In this document: positions 25,924 through 36,700 of the stretch, in pieces
Layout: each line of letters begins with the position of its first letter
Position numbering within the stretch: the stretch's first letter is position 1
Source of the DNA: Sphingobacterium gobiense
Lineage (GTDB): Bacteria > Bacteroidota > Bacteroidia > Sphingobacteriales > Sphingobacteriaceae
NCBI RefSeq assembly: GCF_002980575.1
Contig: NZ_PVBS01000001.1
Span: forward strand, 1,612,001 to 1,676,000
Direction: 5' to 3'
Length of the DNA stretch: 64,000 bases
Position numbers and translations under genes: made by a program
Notes under the pieces: model-generated
Seen by the model: the letters and a program-made list of their open reading frames with translations, nothing else
The model's database searches: none
What the model was told of the DNA's origin: nothing

Positions 25924-27005
25924 GGATACTTCATTTTACAAGGTAGAAGGCTCCCCTGAATCACCTGGGGTGTCCTGATACCCGGCTTCACCTCTCCCAT
26001 TGGTAACACCACCGTGTCCGCTAAAATAATAGCGGTAGTAGTTACAGGAGGTAAACTATCCAACAAGTTCATGGCTTGTTGATCATACCATTTTTGCCGT
26101 TTAATATCAAACATGTGGATTTTATTAGAGAACCCTGGATGGCTTCTACCTAATTGTGTCTGCGCCAGCTCACCATCATCTCCTCCGAAGATGAAAAATT
26201 GCTCTTTATCCGAATCAAAAAAGCAAGGACTAGGCGCCGCTGCGACAGCACGAGGCATATCTGTCAATTTTTCCCAGCCCTCCCCAGGTCGATAACGATA
26301 TGTATCCCGTAAATACTGTCTTTGACCACCTCTAAGCGCCACACCCGAAAAAACATACAATGCCGTTCCGTCAGTTCCTAGGACCGCGAGCATTCTACCT
26401 TCTCCCGGCAAGGGAGGGCAGACTTCCCAACCCCGTTCAGGTTGCTTTAAATCCATCCGGAAACATACATTCTCCGGCTGTACCGCATCCGGCTTAGTTA
26501 AGCCCCCAACAACATACCAAGAAGTTCCAACGAGCACACCCGACATATTGGCGAGCGGCATCGGCAACGGTTGTAGTTCTACAGTCTGTAAAGAATCATT
26601 TTCCAACGTTATCCTGTATACCTTGTCCCGATGTCCTGTTTCATTACTCCCTCCCGCTACATAAAAAGCATTTTCCAAACTAGCAGAAGCACCATATCCC
26701 AAACGTGTAGGTAATCTACCACGTTCGAGCCATTCCCTGCCATTGTCCTCTAAAAAGAATATCTTATCGGTCCAATGTTTCGTACCACCTTCCCAAGGTA
26801 GTTTTCCGTCAGGAAAATTAGCACCTCCTAGCAGGATAATTCCATCATCGAGCTTTCCGGCAAAAGATCCCGCAAAACCTACTGCATCGGGAACAGGGGG
26901 TATCATCGACCATTTCCAATCATTTTTGTGATGCTGTGCATCTCCAACGTTGCAAGACACCATGGTTATAACGGGTAGTAATAATAATAAAAATACATCA
27001 CGCAT
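25920..27005 (-). CDS. nanM: cyclically permuted mutarotase / N-acetylneuraminate epimerase (kelch propeller)
   Basis: 361 residues. Lipoprotein-like start with VSC at Cys18. Kelch-type repeats are visible (GAFAG-like PDAVGFAGSFAGKLDDGIIL, LGYGASASLENAFYVAGGSN, LANMSGVLVGTSWYVVGGL, FFIFGGDDGEL), giving a six-bladed propeller of the NanM type. NanM interconverts alpha- and beta-Neu5Ac in the periplasm, so that sialidase-released sugar is quickly usable. Its start is 8 bases after nanA and its stop overlaps nanT. Confidence is high because both fold and neighbours agree. Confidence 0.88.
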   Translation of the reverse strand: MRDVFLLLLLPVITMVSCNVGDAQHHKNDWKWSMIPPVPDAVGFAGSFAGKLDDGIILLGGANFPDGKLPWEGGTKHWTDKIFFLEDNGREWLERGRLPTRLGYGASASLENAFYVAGGSNETGHRDKVYRITLENDSLQTVELQPLPMPLANMSGVLVGTSWYVVGGLTKPDAVQPENVCFRMDLKQPERGWEVCPPLPGEGRMLAVLGTDGTALYVFSGVALRGGQRQYLRDTYRYRPGEGWEKLTDMPRAVAAAPSPCFFDSDKEQFFIFGGDDGELAQTQLGRSHPGFSNKIHMFDIKRQKWYDQQAMNLLDSLPPVTTTAIILADTVVLPMGEVKPGIRTPQVIQGSLLPCKMKYP

Positions 27006-27013
27006 ATTAAAAT

Positions 27014-27925
27014 CTATAAACCATTGACCAATTCCAAAAAACCAGAAGCGGTCAAGTCTTCATACAGTTTGTGTTCCGCTTCAGTGTCTAACGATTGCAA
27101 GGGTAACCGAGGATTTCCGAGGTCTAAACCTATCTTTTTCATAATAGCCCGTTGCGTCGGAATTGGACCATACTTCACGATCAATTGTACCATTTCCACG
27201 GCATGGAAATGAAGTTGTTCCGCCTCCTTAATTTTCCGTTGCTCAAATAAATTCATCACCTCGATATAGAGTCGGGCAGCATAGTTATATGTACTACCAA
27301 TGGCTCCTTGTGCTCCTACGGCCAGTGCAGGAAGCAGCAGTTCATCGTATCCGAAAAGTATATCGTATTTACCGTCCTTGTAATGCAAGCACGCCTGGTA
27401 TTCGTTTATGGTGGAAGCCGTATATTTAATACCAGCAAATGTAGGTATATATTGTTCCGCTAATTCCAAAAATTTCATCATATCCACGTGAATACCTGTA
27501 ATGTTTGGAATATGGTAATAATAAAAAGGTGTGTTGGGGGCAGCCGATGCAATTTCCGCCATGCTATCAATCAGGTTTTTAACCGTACTCGGTTTAAAAT
27601 AAAAAGCAGAAACAGCAGAGATATAATCCGCTCCTATGGCTTCTGCATGTGCTGCCAAACGCCTTGCCTCCGTAACGGAACTATGTCCGACATGCACAAA
27701 CACCCGTAAGCGCCCACGAACAGCTTTCATATAGGCTTCCGCCACCTGCATTCTCTCCTCCGTCGACAGGCTTGGTCCCTCCCCATTCGTACCACAAATG
27801 AATATCCCCGTCACTTTTTGTTGCACCATGTGCTCTGTAATCTCAGGTATTATATCAAAATTGACCGATCCATCTGATTTGTATGCTGCAAATGTCGCTA
27901 CTATTAATCCTTTAACTTTCTTCAT
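27014..27925 (-). CDS. nanA: N-acetylneuraminate lyase
   Basis: 303 residues, a TIM-barrel of the DHDPS/NanA family. Substrate carboxylate site GTNGEG (45-50), Tyr137 in FYYYHIPNITG and Schiff-base Lys167 in FAGIKYTAST sit within two residues of their places in E. coli NanA. It splits Neu5Ac into N-acetylmannosamine and pyruvate in the cytoplasm. It lies between the sialidase and nanM genes (19 and 8 bases apart). A plain dihydrodipicolinate synthase is unlikely in this operon. Confidence 0.92.
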   Translation of the reverse strand: MKKVKGLIVATFAAYKSDGSVNFDIIPEITEHMVQQKVTGIFICGTNGEGPSLSTEERMQVAEAYMKAVRGRLRVFVHVGHSSVTEARRLAAHAEAIGADYISAVSAFYFKPSTVKNLIDSMAEIASAAPNTPFYYYHIPNITGIHVDMMKFLELAEQYIPTFAGIKYTASTINEYQACLHYKDGKYDILFGYDELLLPALAVGAQGAIGSTYNYAARLYIEVMNLFEQRKIKEAEQLHFHAVEMVQLIVKYGPIPTQRAIMKKIGLDLGNPRLPLQSLDTEAEHKLYEDLTASGFLELVNGL

Positions 27926-27944
27926 GTCATGTAAAATGTCTGAT

Positions 27945-29624
27945 TTATTTTTCTACGTCTTTAATTATATCCGATACTGCAATTTTCTGAAAAACCATAT
28001 CTGCCTGACTACTCTCATACAAAACACCGATGTGATCGTCGTCGACAGACGTAATGCAAGAATATGCCCTACTGCTTCCCTCGTCTAGCAGTAACTGAAG
28101 TTCTTCAGGCCAAGTGTCACCGTTGTCTCGGCTGGCTTTCAGTGTCATATGGATCCTTTTAGACTTATGATTGGGATTAGAAAAAAACAAAATCGATTTC
28201 TTCCCGTTATCAGAGGCTATATCGTGTCGGAATAAGCTGGCCATACAGGTCGGTTCCGGCAAATCACGAAAAGAAGTAGGATGTTCTTTCCAGGTAGCAC
28301 CCAAATCGGAAGACACGCTTACCGCCCTGCCGTTATCTGTTCCCAAATTATCCCTATTTTTATTCGCTCGCATATTGAGCATGAGCTGTCCATCGGGCAG
28401 TGCAACAACCGCACACTCCGTCGTTCCCCCTTCCACGTCGATTGCTTTTGCAGAAGACTTCCACGTTTGGCCACCGTCCTTACTATAAGTGATATTCGAA
28501 AACGGCTTCCCAGTATGATCACGACCCTGTGTTGGGAAAACAAGGGTACCATCCGGCAAGGTTATACCATTCCCCGGTGCCGGCGCCCATAACCACCAAT
28601 CTTTCTTTTTTCCCATCTTGGTGATGTTTATCGGCTCGCTCCAGGTTTTACCGTCGTCGACACTCTTCACCAACATGAATTGGGAACTTTGTTTAACGTC
28701 GAAACCGGCCTGAGAACCCCTCTTTCGCCACTGATGATTCCAAACAGTGCTCGTATCTTGCAAGTTATCTATCCAGTTCCCATTGTCGTCTAGCACGCCA
28801 TACATCCACGTAGCCGCGACGTAAATCGTACCATTCATGCTATCCACTAAGATGCAAGCATCCGATACACCGTTGAACTTTTGTGGCAAACCGCCCCATT
28901 CGCCCATATCCATCGCAATTTGCATAGGCTTCCAGGTCTGACCTCCGTCTTCGCTACGGTGCAAACCTATATCCATATGCCCCTGCAAATCGCGAGCACT
29001 CTCGTACCGTGCGTCAAAGATGGCTAGCAAGGCTCCTTTTTTTGTACGTGCCAGCCCCGGGATGCGCGAAGTATGTACTTCATCCTGATTGTGCTGCCTT
29101 ACCGCAACCGCAGGATAGAATGTTTTTTGATCTACAATTTGGGGTTTATAGCGTTTTTCTGCCACTAGCATCTCCATCGTTTTCAACGCAAATTTATCCG
29201 CTAGTTTCCACGTAGCCGGCATGGCACATGCGACGTAGAAATAAGATTCTTCTTCGTCCAAGACCACATTACCTGTAAAAACCTCATCCGCGTTATAACC
29301 CATCTTTTTACGGGCAAATAACGACCATTCCTGGCTTGGTTTGTTCCTAAATGAACTATCCGATTTAGCATAATAAACAGACACCTCCGCGTTACCCGTA
29401 GCGACAGCATCTGTTTGCATCTGTAAAGCCATCTCACGCAAGCGCTGTCCTTTCTGTCCACTAATTTTTATCTTGGAAACAATTGTCTCCTGTGCTATGA
29501 CCACCGGTACTTGGCGTTGGAATTCCACATATTCCACAGTTTTCCCCTTTGCATACATGCACCCACCGAGACACATACCGAGAAAGAGAACATAAAAACC
29601 TTTGACTAACTGTAATTTACTCAT
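27945..29624 (-). CDS. nanH: exo-alpha-sialidase (GH33) with N-terminal accessory domain
   Basis: 559 residues. Lipobox LGGC (Cys22), then a beta-sandwich N-terminal domain (about 28-165) as in other Bacteroidota NanH enzymes, then the six-bladed catalytic propeller. It has the RIP motif (187-189 in HTSRIPGLARTKKGALLAIFD) and five Asp-boxes: SEDGGQTW, SVDDGKTW, SKDGGQTW, SSDLGATW and SRDNGDTW. It releases terminal sialic acid from glycoconjugates at the outer membrane or in the periplasm. The start is 2 bases after the PKD/LamG gene. Confidence 0.92.
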   Translation of the reverse strand: MSKLQLVKGFYVLFLGMCLGGCMYAKGKTVEYVEFQRQVPVVIAQETIVSKIKISGQKGQRLREMALQMQTDAVATGNAEVSVYYAKSDSSFRNKPSQEWSLFARKKMGYNADEVFTGNVVLDEEESYFYVACAMPATWKLADKFALKTMEMLVAEKRYKPQIVDQKTFYPAVAVRQHNQDEVHTSRIPGLARTKKGALLAIFDARYESARDLQGHMDIGLHRSEDGGQTWKPMQIAMDMGEWGGLPQKFNGVSDACILVDSMNGTIYVAATWMYGVLDDNGNWIDNLQDTSTVWNHQWRKRGSQAGFDVKQSSQFMLVKSVDDGKTWSEPINITKMGKKKDWWLWAPAPGNGITLPDGTLVFPTQGRDHTGKPFSNITYSKDGGQTWKSSAKAIDVEGGTTECAVVALPDGQLMLNMRANKNRDNLGTDNGRAVSVSSDLGATWKEHPTSFRDLPEPTCMASLFRHDIASDNGKKSILFFSNPNHKSKRIHMTLKASRDNGDTWPEELQLLLDEGSSRAYSCITSVDDDHIGVLYESSQADMVFQKIAVSDIIKDVEK

Positions 29625-29626
29625 CC

Positions 29627-31132
29627 TTAAAATTCAAATAGTGATTTAACTTCTGTTTCATTCAGGGCTTTCTTATAGATGATAAGATCATCCAAATCGC
29701 CCCTAAAATAGTTGTCGAATCCAGAGACCAGCTCCTGCAAAGCGATTTTAAACGGTGCTGCGTTGGAAACCACTTTCGTGTTGTTTGTCGTACCCTCCCG
29801 AACAAGCGCACCGTTTACATAGAGCAATGATCTATTTCCATTTCGTACACAAACAACATGGTTCCATCTTCCATCGGTCACTGAACGGTCGCTATTTAAG
29901 ATAAATCCCCCCGTGGCGTCTTCCACGGCAAATCGCATCTTACGATCTGTTGTATTATCTCCTAAACGTAGCCATGTTTGGTTATCGCCGGATCCATTCT
30001 TCCCACTTTCCTGCCACACCATCATTCTAGAAGTATTGGATGATCTCATCCACACCGAAATTGAATAATCCTGGCTTAAAAAGTTAAGCGCTTCGTGATC
30101 TGGTATTATCAAACCACCAGTACCACCAAAGGTTGCTACTTTTCCTACCGCCCCTGACCTATCCGCGCCATGAAATAACGGTGCATCCCCCTGCACCTGC
30201 GGAGAAAGTGTATGTACAGACAAATCCGTTAGCTTATTGTCGAACGGGATAAGGAGTACCAAGTTACCGTTATCTACCACACGAACGGCCTTTTCTTTTA
30301 CTATGGTTTTACTTGTATACTCATTAGAAACCGTTAGTTTGACCTGATATATACCCGGTTTGGCGTAATGCACTATAGGCTCCTTTTCATTCGAAACACT
30401 TGATGAGGCGCCCTCAAATTCCCATTGCCAGCTTTCCGCTAGCCCAATAGATGTATCGAAAAAACGCACCTCATACTCGGTCGGAATGGTGTTATATTCT
30501 GCATCAAAATCAGCTTTGAGATCTCGAGGATCTAAGACCGTTAAATATCCTACCTTTTCCCTGCTGTCACTGTATCCCGGATTCGAAACGGTAAGGGTCA
30601 CATCGTAAATTCCTGGATTTTCAAATATTACTTTCGGTTCGTTACCCGTATATTTTATCTCATCGTTTTCACTTTTGAATACCCACTCCCAAGAAGTTGC
30701 AACGCCCTTTGTCAGATTCTCGAACGTAATTTCTTCTTGTATATATATGGTTGTATTCGTCGTTGCAAAATCCGCTGTGAGCGGACCATACCCTACCGTG
30801 ATATAGTCTTCCCGAACCACTTGATGGGAAGCATTTCCCCGGGTGGCCAAAAGTGTAACCTTATATGTACCAGGAAGCTCGTAAACAACTATAGGATTGG
30901 CCAATATCGATGTATCCGGTGACGCACCTTCAAATATCCACTGCAATCGGGACGGCATACCTTGCGACAAGTCCGTAAACATCACGGTATCACCCGCGGC
31001 AATTTCATTTTTATTAACTGTAAAATCTGCCTGTAAAGGCCCCAAACCCGTATCATTTTTGCTACAGGAAACCACGATAAGGAGCGGCAGCATAACTACA
31101 CTCAGTATTGTTTTCATCTTCATTAGGTTCAT
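29627..31132 (-). CDS. PKD- and LamG-domain surface lipoprotein
   Basis: 501 residues. Lipobox VVSC (Cys23), then three PKD-type domains (about 34-115, 120-200, 205-290; each with a pattern like ADFTVNKNEIAAGDTVMFTD and PGTYKVTLLATRGN), and a C-terminal LamG/concanavalin-like domain (about 295-501, with YSISVWMRSSNTSRMMVWQ and GRWNHVVCVRNGNRSLLYVNG). No catalytic residues are evident. Its start codon overlaps the stop of the second sialidase gene by one base and it precedes nanH by two, so it belongs to the sialic-acid operon, probably as the surface glycan-binding protein. Confidence 0.85.
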   Translation of the reverse strand: MNLMKMKTILSVVMLPLLIVVSCSKNDTGLGPLQADFTVNKNEIAAGDTVMFTDLSQGMPSRLQWIFEGASPDTSILANPIVVYELPGTYKVTLLATRGNASHQVVREDYITVGYGPLTADFATTNTTIYIQEEITFENLTKGVATSWEWVFKSENDEIKYTGNEPKVIFENPGIYDVTLTVSNPGYSDSREKVGYLTVLDPRDLKADFDAEYNTIPTEYEVRFFDTSIGLAESWQWEFEGASSSVSNEKEPIVHYAKPGIYQVKLTVSNEYTSKTIVKEKAVRVVDNGNLVLLIPFDNKLTDLSVHTLSPQVQGDAPLFHGADRSGAVGKVATFGGTGGLIIPDHEALNFLSQDYSISVWMRSSNTSRMMVWQESGKNGSGDNQTWLRLGDNTTDRKMRFAVEDATGGFILNSDRSVTDGRWNHVVCVRNGNRSLLYVNGALVREGTTNNTKVVSNAAPFKIALQELVSGFDNYFRGDLDDLIIYKKALNETEVKSLFEF

Positions 31133-32244
31133 TATTTAAGGTTATCCAAAGATATGACTTCAAATGCAATCCCCTCATTTGCATCCGATACACCGCGTTC
31201 ATAGAGCATAGCTAAACTATTGGGATCCAATAAAGCCATGTCGGAGTACGCTGCAAATTCGCCGTACAGCAATTGCTCTTTCGGATAGGTTTTTCCATCG
31301 TCATAGCTAACACGCAACGTCATGTTCCTACGTCGCGTTTCGTGAGCTGGATTAGCAAACAACAAGATCGCTCTGTCATTTGTATCCGTAAAGGTGAGCA
31401 TACTTCCCTGGCAGACCGGATCAATCAATGTTTGATGTACCTCGGGTGTGCCCCAAGACAGGCCTCCATCAGTGCTACGCGAAAGTAACCTCCGCTTATC
31501 ACTATTTGGACAACGCATATTCAGCAAAAGGTCTCCATTGGATAGTTCAGCTACCGTGCACTCATTAGGCTTAAACACGGGATGGGAAGGAATACCCCCC
31601 AGCTTCCACGTTTCACCATGATCATCGGAATAGATGCTGTGTGCATTCCCCGTATGGTCGCAAGGAATAACTAGACGGCCTGTATGTTCACCTTTCTTAA
31701 GCTGTATACCATGGACAGGCCCCGTCGCGTACCAGGTCCAGTTGTCTTTTTTAACAGATGCCGTGATGTTCTTCGGTTCTGTCCAAGTAACGCCGTCATC
31801 TGCTGAGCGCGTAACATACACTTGGTCATTATTCAAACACATCAATAAATGGATTTCCCCCGTCACTTCATCGACTACAGGAGCTGGGTTTCCGGCCGTA
31901 TTATCACCTGCGTCCCAAATAACAAACATATCGTCCCAGGTTTCTCCGTTATCCACCGACCTCCGAAGAACAAGGTCTATGTTTCCATCGTCTGCACAAT
32001 TATCCTTTCGCGCTTCTGCGAACGCCAACAAACTACCTTTAACAGTCTTTACCAATGCGGGAATTCTATAGCAAGCGTAATCTTTGTATCCTTTCTGAAA
32101 AATATAGGGTGCGTCCAACTCATTGTTGTCGCGGTCAAAATAATCATCCGGAATACGCTCTCCCAATTCATTATCGCAAGAATGAAAAGTAAAACAAGCG
32201 ATTATCATCCCCATCAATATTTGTCTATAATTACTAGTTCTCAT
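31132..32244 (-). CDS. exo-alpha-sialidase (GH33), compact lipoprotein form
   Basis: 370 residues. Lipobox FHSC (Cys23), then a single catalytic propeller. YRIP at 59-62, the acid region LLAFAEARKDNCADDGNIDLV (71-91) and Asp-boxes SVDNGETW (96-103), SADDGVTW, SDDHGETW and STDGGLSW are as in classical bacterial sialidases. Unlike the 559-residue enzyme it has no N-terminal domain. Two distinct sialidases in one operon suggest different linkages or different acceptors. It follows susD by 12 bases. Confidence 0.92.
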   Translation of the reverse strand: MRTSNYRQILMGMIIACFTFHSCDNELGERIPDDYFDRDNNELDAPYIFQKGYKDYACYRIPALVKTVKGSLLAFAEARKDNCADDGNIDLVLRRSVDNGETWDDMFVIWDAGDNTAGNPAPVVDEVTGEIHLLMCLNNDQVYVTRSADDGVTWTEPKNITASVKKDNWTWYATGPVHGIQLKKGEHTGRLVIPCDHTGNAHSIYSDDHGETWKLGGIPSHPVFKPNECTVAELSNGDLLLNMRCPNSDKRRLLSRSTDGGLSWGTPEVHQTLIDPVCQGSMLTFTDTNDRAILLFANPAHETRRRNMTLRVSYDDGKTYPKEQLLYGEFAAYSDMALLDPNSLAMLYERGVSDANEGIAFEVISLDNLK

Positions 32245-32256
32245 TGCTATCGAAAT

Positions 32257-33723
32257 TTAAAATATATATCCATCGGTTTGTTCAAGCAAGGGATTCAAGT
32301 CTATCTGCGCTTGCGGTATCGGGAAAAACAAGGGAATATTTTTACCCTGCAAATTAGGAACTTCTTCATATGCGTCTATCGTCCCACCAAAGTGAAAGCG
32401 TACCAAATCCGGCCAACGTTTCAGTTCGAAATAGTTTTCTTTGAAAGACTCGTTTAAAATGGCTTCCTCAATGCTCCGTTTTGTCTGCGGACCAGTATAC
32501 GGACCAATTCCCGCACGCTGACGTACCTCGTCCAGCGCTGTTACCGAGGCGTTCAATTGTTCGAGTCCAGCTAAGGCTTCTGCATATAATAATTGCAAGC
32601 CGCCCCACCGATAAATAATAATATCGTTATCGTAATGTCTATCATCGCTAAAGCTAGTTCCACGAAATTTGTTATCGAAAATGCCGATCGTACTTCCATT
32701 TGCGGCTACAGCCCTGATGATCGACACATTTGTCCTTTTATCGTGCGGATACGCTGCAAAAGCTTCTATCAGCTTGGTGCTCGGCGCATATACACTACGT
32801 GCACCGTTCAGCGCATACGGTATTTGCGCAGCATTGACAGCATTTTGCACAAAAATATTCCGGGGCTTTAATCTGCTACTATAATGGTCGGACTTCTCAT
32901 CACGTTGAAAATGCAGGGAAAACAATATTTCTGCATTCTTTTTACTATCCGTGGCGAAGATATCACTAAACTCGGCCATAGGAGATACGGCTGCCAGCGC
33001 TATCTGTACCGATTGCAGCGCTTGCTCCAGATCCGCCTGATTTCCTTGAAGCACTTTAGCCTTCCACAAAAGTAATTCAGCCTTCAGCGCATGTGCAGCC
33101 GGTTTGGAAGCTCTCGATTTGTTTAAAACACCCTCCTCTGGAAAGAGTCCAATAGCCTGGTCCAGATCTGTCAATAGCCGTTGCGCCACGTCTGCAGCCG
33201 CCATACGTGGCAAAGGCTGCTTATCATCGCTTTCCGTAGGTTCTAATTCCAGCGGAACATCCCCAAATGTCCGAATCAAAATGAAATATACGTACGATCG
33301 GATGAACACTGTTTCTGCCATCGCCCTGCTCCGATCACGCTCATTTACATAGTCAATAGTAGGCGCATATTTAAGCAACATGTTACACTGCTGAATTACT
33401 TCATACAGCTCCAGCCAGTTCGGTGCGTTGGCATTGTTCAGGTTTTGTTGCCAAGCCGGCGTTACACCAGATTCCAACCCCTGCTCGAAAGTGTCTCCTC
33501 GGTCCTCTAACCAATACGTGGTATTCATTACGCCATTGGTCCCCGTACCACTACCTCCGCGAAATTTATTGTAAATGCCCGTTAAGTAACCATTTACGTC
33601 GTCAGGCGCATTCCAAAAGCCATTGCCAATGATGGCGGATTCTTGGTCAACATCCAGTATGCTATCACAACCCGATAACAAACAGATGGAACAAACTAAA
33701 ATTAAAATATTCTTAAAACGCAT
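32257..33723 (-). CDS. SusD/RagB-family glycan-binding lipoprotein
   Basis: 488 residues. Lipobox LSGC (Cys19), then TPR-rich SusD fold: N-terminal segment with DVDQESAIIGNGFWNAPDDVNGYLTGIYN, and a C-terminal RagB portion (RWGGLQLLYAEALAGL; ILNESFKENYFELKRWPDLVRF; IPLFFPIPQAQIDLNP). It forms the lid on the SusC barrel encoded 24 bases upstream and captures sialic acid or sialylated oligosaccharides at the surface (substrate inferred from the operon). Confidence 0.95.
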   Translation of the reverse strand: MRFKNILILVCSICLLSGCDSILDVDQESAIIGNGFWNAPDDVNGYLTGIYNKFRGGSGTGTNGVMNTTYWLEDRGDTFEQGLESGVTPAWQQNLNNANAPNWLELYEVIQQCNMLLKYAPTIDYVNERDRSRAMAETVFIRSYVYFILIRTFGDVPLELEPTESDDKQPLPRMAAADVAQRLLTDLDQAIGLFPEEGVLNKSRASKPAAHALKAELLLWKAKVLQGNQADLEQALQSVQIALAAVSPMAEFSDIFATDSKKNAEILFSLHFQRDEKSDHYSSRLKPRNIFVQNAVNAAQIPYALNGARSVYAPSTKLIEAFAAYPHDKRTNVSIIRAVAANGSTIGIFDNKFRGTSFSDDRHYDNDIIIYRWGGLQLLYAEALAGLEQLNASVTALDEVRQRAGIGPYTGPQTKRSIEEAILNESFKENYFELKRWPDLVRFHFGGTIDAYEEVPNLQGKNIPLFFPIPQAQIDLNPLLEQTDGYIF

Positions 33724-33747
33724 AATACATTTGTTTGATAATCTTCA

Positions 33748-36700
33748 TTAAAATGTCGTCGAAATCGCAAGGTTAAACTGTCGTGGCCTAGGATATTCAC
33801 CTTGGTCATTTCCCTTATATATCTCTGGGAAGAGACCATCGTAAAACGTCAAATATCCCAAATTAAAGGCTGCCACCGTGAGGTTTAGTCCCTTCAACCG
33901 CGCTTTCTTGAGCCAATTTCCTTGAAATTGGTAAGATAACGAGAGCTCCCGAAAGGCCAAGAAGTCTCCCTTTGAATAATACAGCGAATTATTGCTGCTA
34001 TATCCTGAAGTTCCGCCTATACCGTTAGGATTACGCAAATGGTTACGGAAATTGTAGTCCGCGTCACTTTGTACCGTGTAACGTGGAATTTCAGCCACGT
34101 CACCTTGCTCGTTCCATACGTTATCGCCCAACACATCCTTAATAATCATGTTGTTATTCCGTGCGCTCGCCATCACTCTGGCTTTCCAAGAATTATCGAT
34201 TACGTGCCCAATTGCATAGTCCATTACAAATCTAAAGGTGAGCGATTTATACCGAAAGGTATTGACCATCCCGCCTTGTTTATCTGGTCGTATATAACCC
34301 ATGAATACCATATCGCGGTAATCGATGATACCATTTCTATCCTTATCATACCAGATGGCGTCTCCACCGACTTTCTGCCTTCCGTTGGCCTCCACATCTT
34401 CTTCCGCGTGCATCGCTTCTTCGTCTGTGCTGTACACGCCGATCATCTGATAAGCATACCGGGCACCAAACCGCTCACCCTCTGCAAATCCACCGACCTT
34501 GACATACTCCTGTTTGTCGGTATCCCAGACAAAATTCCCTCCGCTTCTATTCTTGTCCTCTTGATTTTCCGGCATCTTAATTACCGTTGCCTTATTAAAT
34601 GAGAATGTGAATCCGAGGTCCCAATTGAAATTTTCCCCTCGTATAGGTTGACTCGAAAGCTGCAAGTCAATTCCTCTATTGCGGATAGAGCCAAAATTGC
34701 TTCGGATAGATGCGAATCCAGTGGAAGCCCATAGCGGTCTCATAAATAAGCGATCACTCGTCACTTTGTTATAATATTCCGTCGTCAACTGCAACCTGTT
34801 GTCAAAGAATCCCCAGTCAGCCCCTATATCAAATGACGTAGTCGTCTCCCAGATCAGATTACGGTTAGCTAATACGGAATTATTTATCCCTACAGCACCA
34901 TCATAAGGAAAACCGGCTGTATATTCGCCCTGCGCATCCGCTATGGATAACTCATTGTTTCCTGTTTGGCCCCAGCTGGTTCGAATCTTCATCTGATTCA
35001 CGTAGGGTGAAATGTTTTGCCAAAAACTTTCCCGGTGCAAGTTCCATCCTGCGGAGAAACCAGGGAAAAATCCCCACCGGTTATTTTCCGCAAATCGGGA
35101 AGACCCATCCACGCGGAAACTGGCCGATAGCATGTATTTCGCCATGTAATCGTAGTCTGCACGACCAAAATAACTCATGATTACATCGGTCGCTTTAACT
35201 GTCGTAATACGCTGCGTTTCGGGCGCCGTCGCATTCAGTGTCGGAATATAATCCGTTGGCGCATTATATCCGCTACCTCTCATTTGATAAGTATGATCGT
35301 TAATATAACTCGAGCCTAGCAATACGTTGATATGGTGCTGCTCCGCAAAACGTTTATCATACGTCAGCAAAGCATCCGCTTGAATCTTGCGAAACTGATC
35401 ATGTACCGCACTCGCATTCCGGTTACGGTTTGTTTCATTGGAGGCTTCAAAATAATTCTCGATACCCTCCGTCGTGTTGTAGTATAACGCAGGAGCAAAC
35501 TTGAGTCCGGGTAGGATATTATAATCCAGTCCCAGTCCTATCGTCGTCCGATATACCTTTACATCATTATATTTTTCTTTGTAATACACCTCATAATGAC
35601 GACTCCGGAAACTGGCGGGTCCCTCGCCCGGTGCAGGCAATCCGTCCTCGTAGTAATCACGATACGTAAATGGCATTGTGATCGAACGGGAAAGCACATT
35701 TTGATAATTCCATGGCGCATTGGAGGTCCTCATCTGATAGGAAAAATTGGAGCGTAGCTTCATTTTTTCATTCAAGTTGTATTCGCCGTTGAAAAGCGCG
35801 CTGTAGTTCTTATATTCCGTCCCTACAACGGTACCCGCCTGATTGTTATGCCCCAGTCCAAGATAATAATTACCCACATCTCCACCTCCGCTTACGTTCA
35901 GATCATATTGAGTGGAACGACCATTTTGCAAGGTCATGTCCTGATAATCCGTTTCCTTAAAGATCAAATGCTTCTGCGTCACCGGATCGATCATCGTCTC
36001 CCAACCCTGGTTTTCCATCAAATCCGCCACATAGTCCTGGCCGTACTCTTGTAGATAGGTATCCAAGAAAGCCAACGTATTCCTACTATTACGTGGATTA
36101 CCCGTAGACATCCCATAGGCGCCGCTAGACAGGAACATCTCCGGATTCGTTTTATTAAACTTGTGAGTATTGAGTCGACTGATGTAAATATAATCCCGCG
36201 CACTAGCAAAATCGTATCGTTTACCTAGTTGTTCTAACGCCGGTGTAATTTTAAAATTGATGGTCGGTTTCCCTGCGCTACCAGACTTTGTTTTAATGAT
36301 AATAACGCCATTAGCAGCGCGTGCTCCGTAAATCGCGGTGGATGCAGCATCTTTAAGCACCTGCATCGATTCAATATCATCCGGATTTAAATCCGAAATA
36401 TTTCGCATCGTTCCGACAACACCATCCACAATCATTAACGGCGCGTCACCCTCCGGCGACGTTGAACTTCCACCGCGAATGAAAATCTGTGGATTTGCCC
36501 CCGGCTGGCCGTTAGATACCTGTAAAGAGACCCCTGCAACCTTTCCCTGCATCTGCAATAATGGGTTTTGCCCGGGGGCATTGGCGAACTCTTGCGCATC
36601 CACTTTACCGACAGAAGTGGTCACCGTCGCTCGGCTTTGCTCACCATAGCCGATAACCACCACCTCATCCAAATCAGTCTGCTCCTTTGTCAGCAGCACA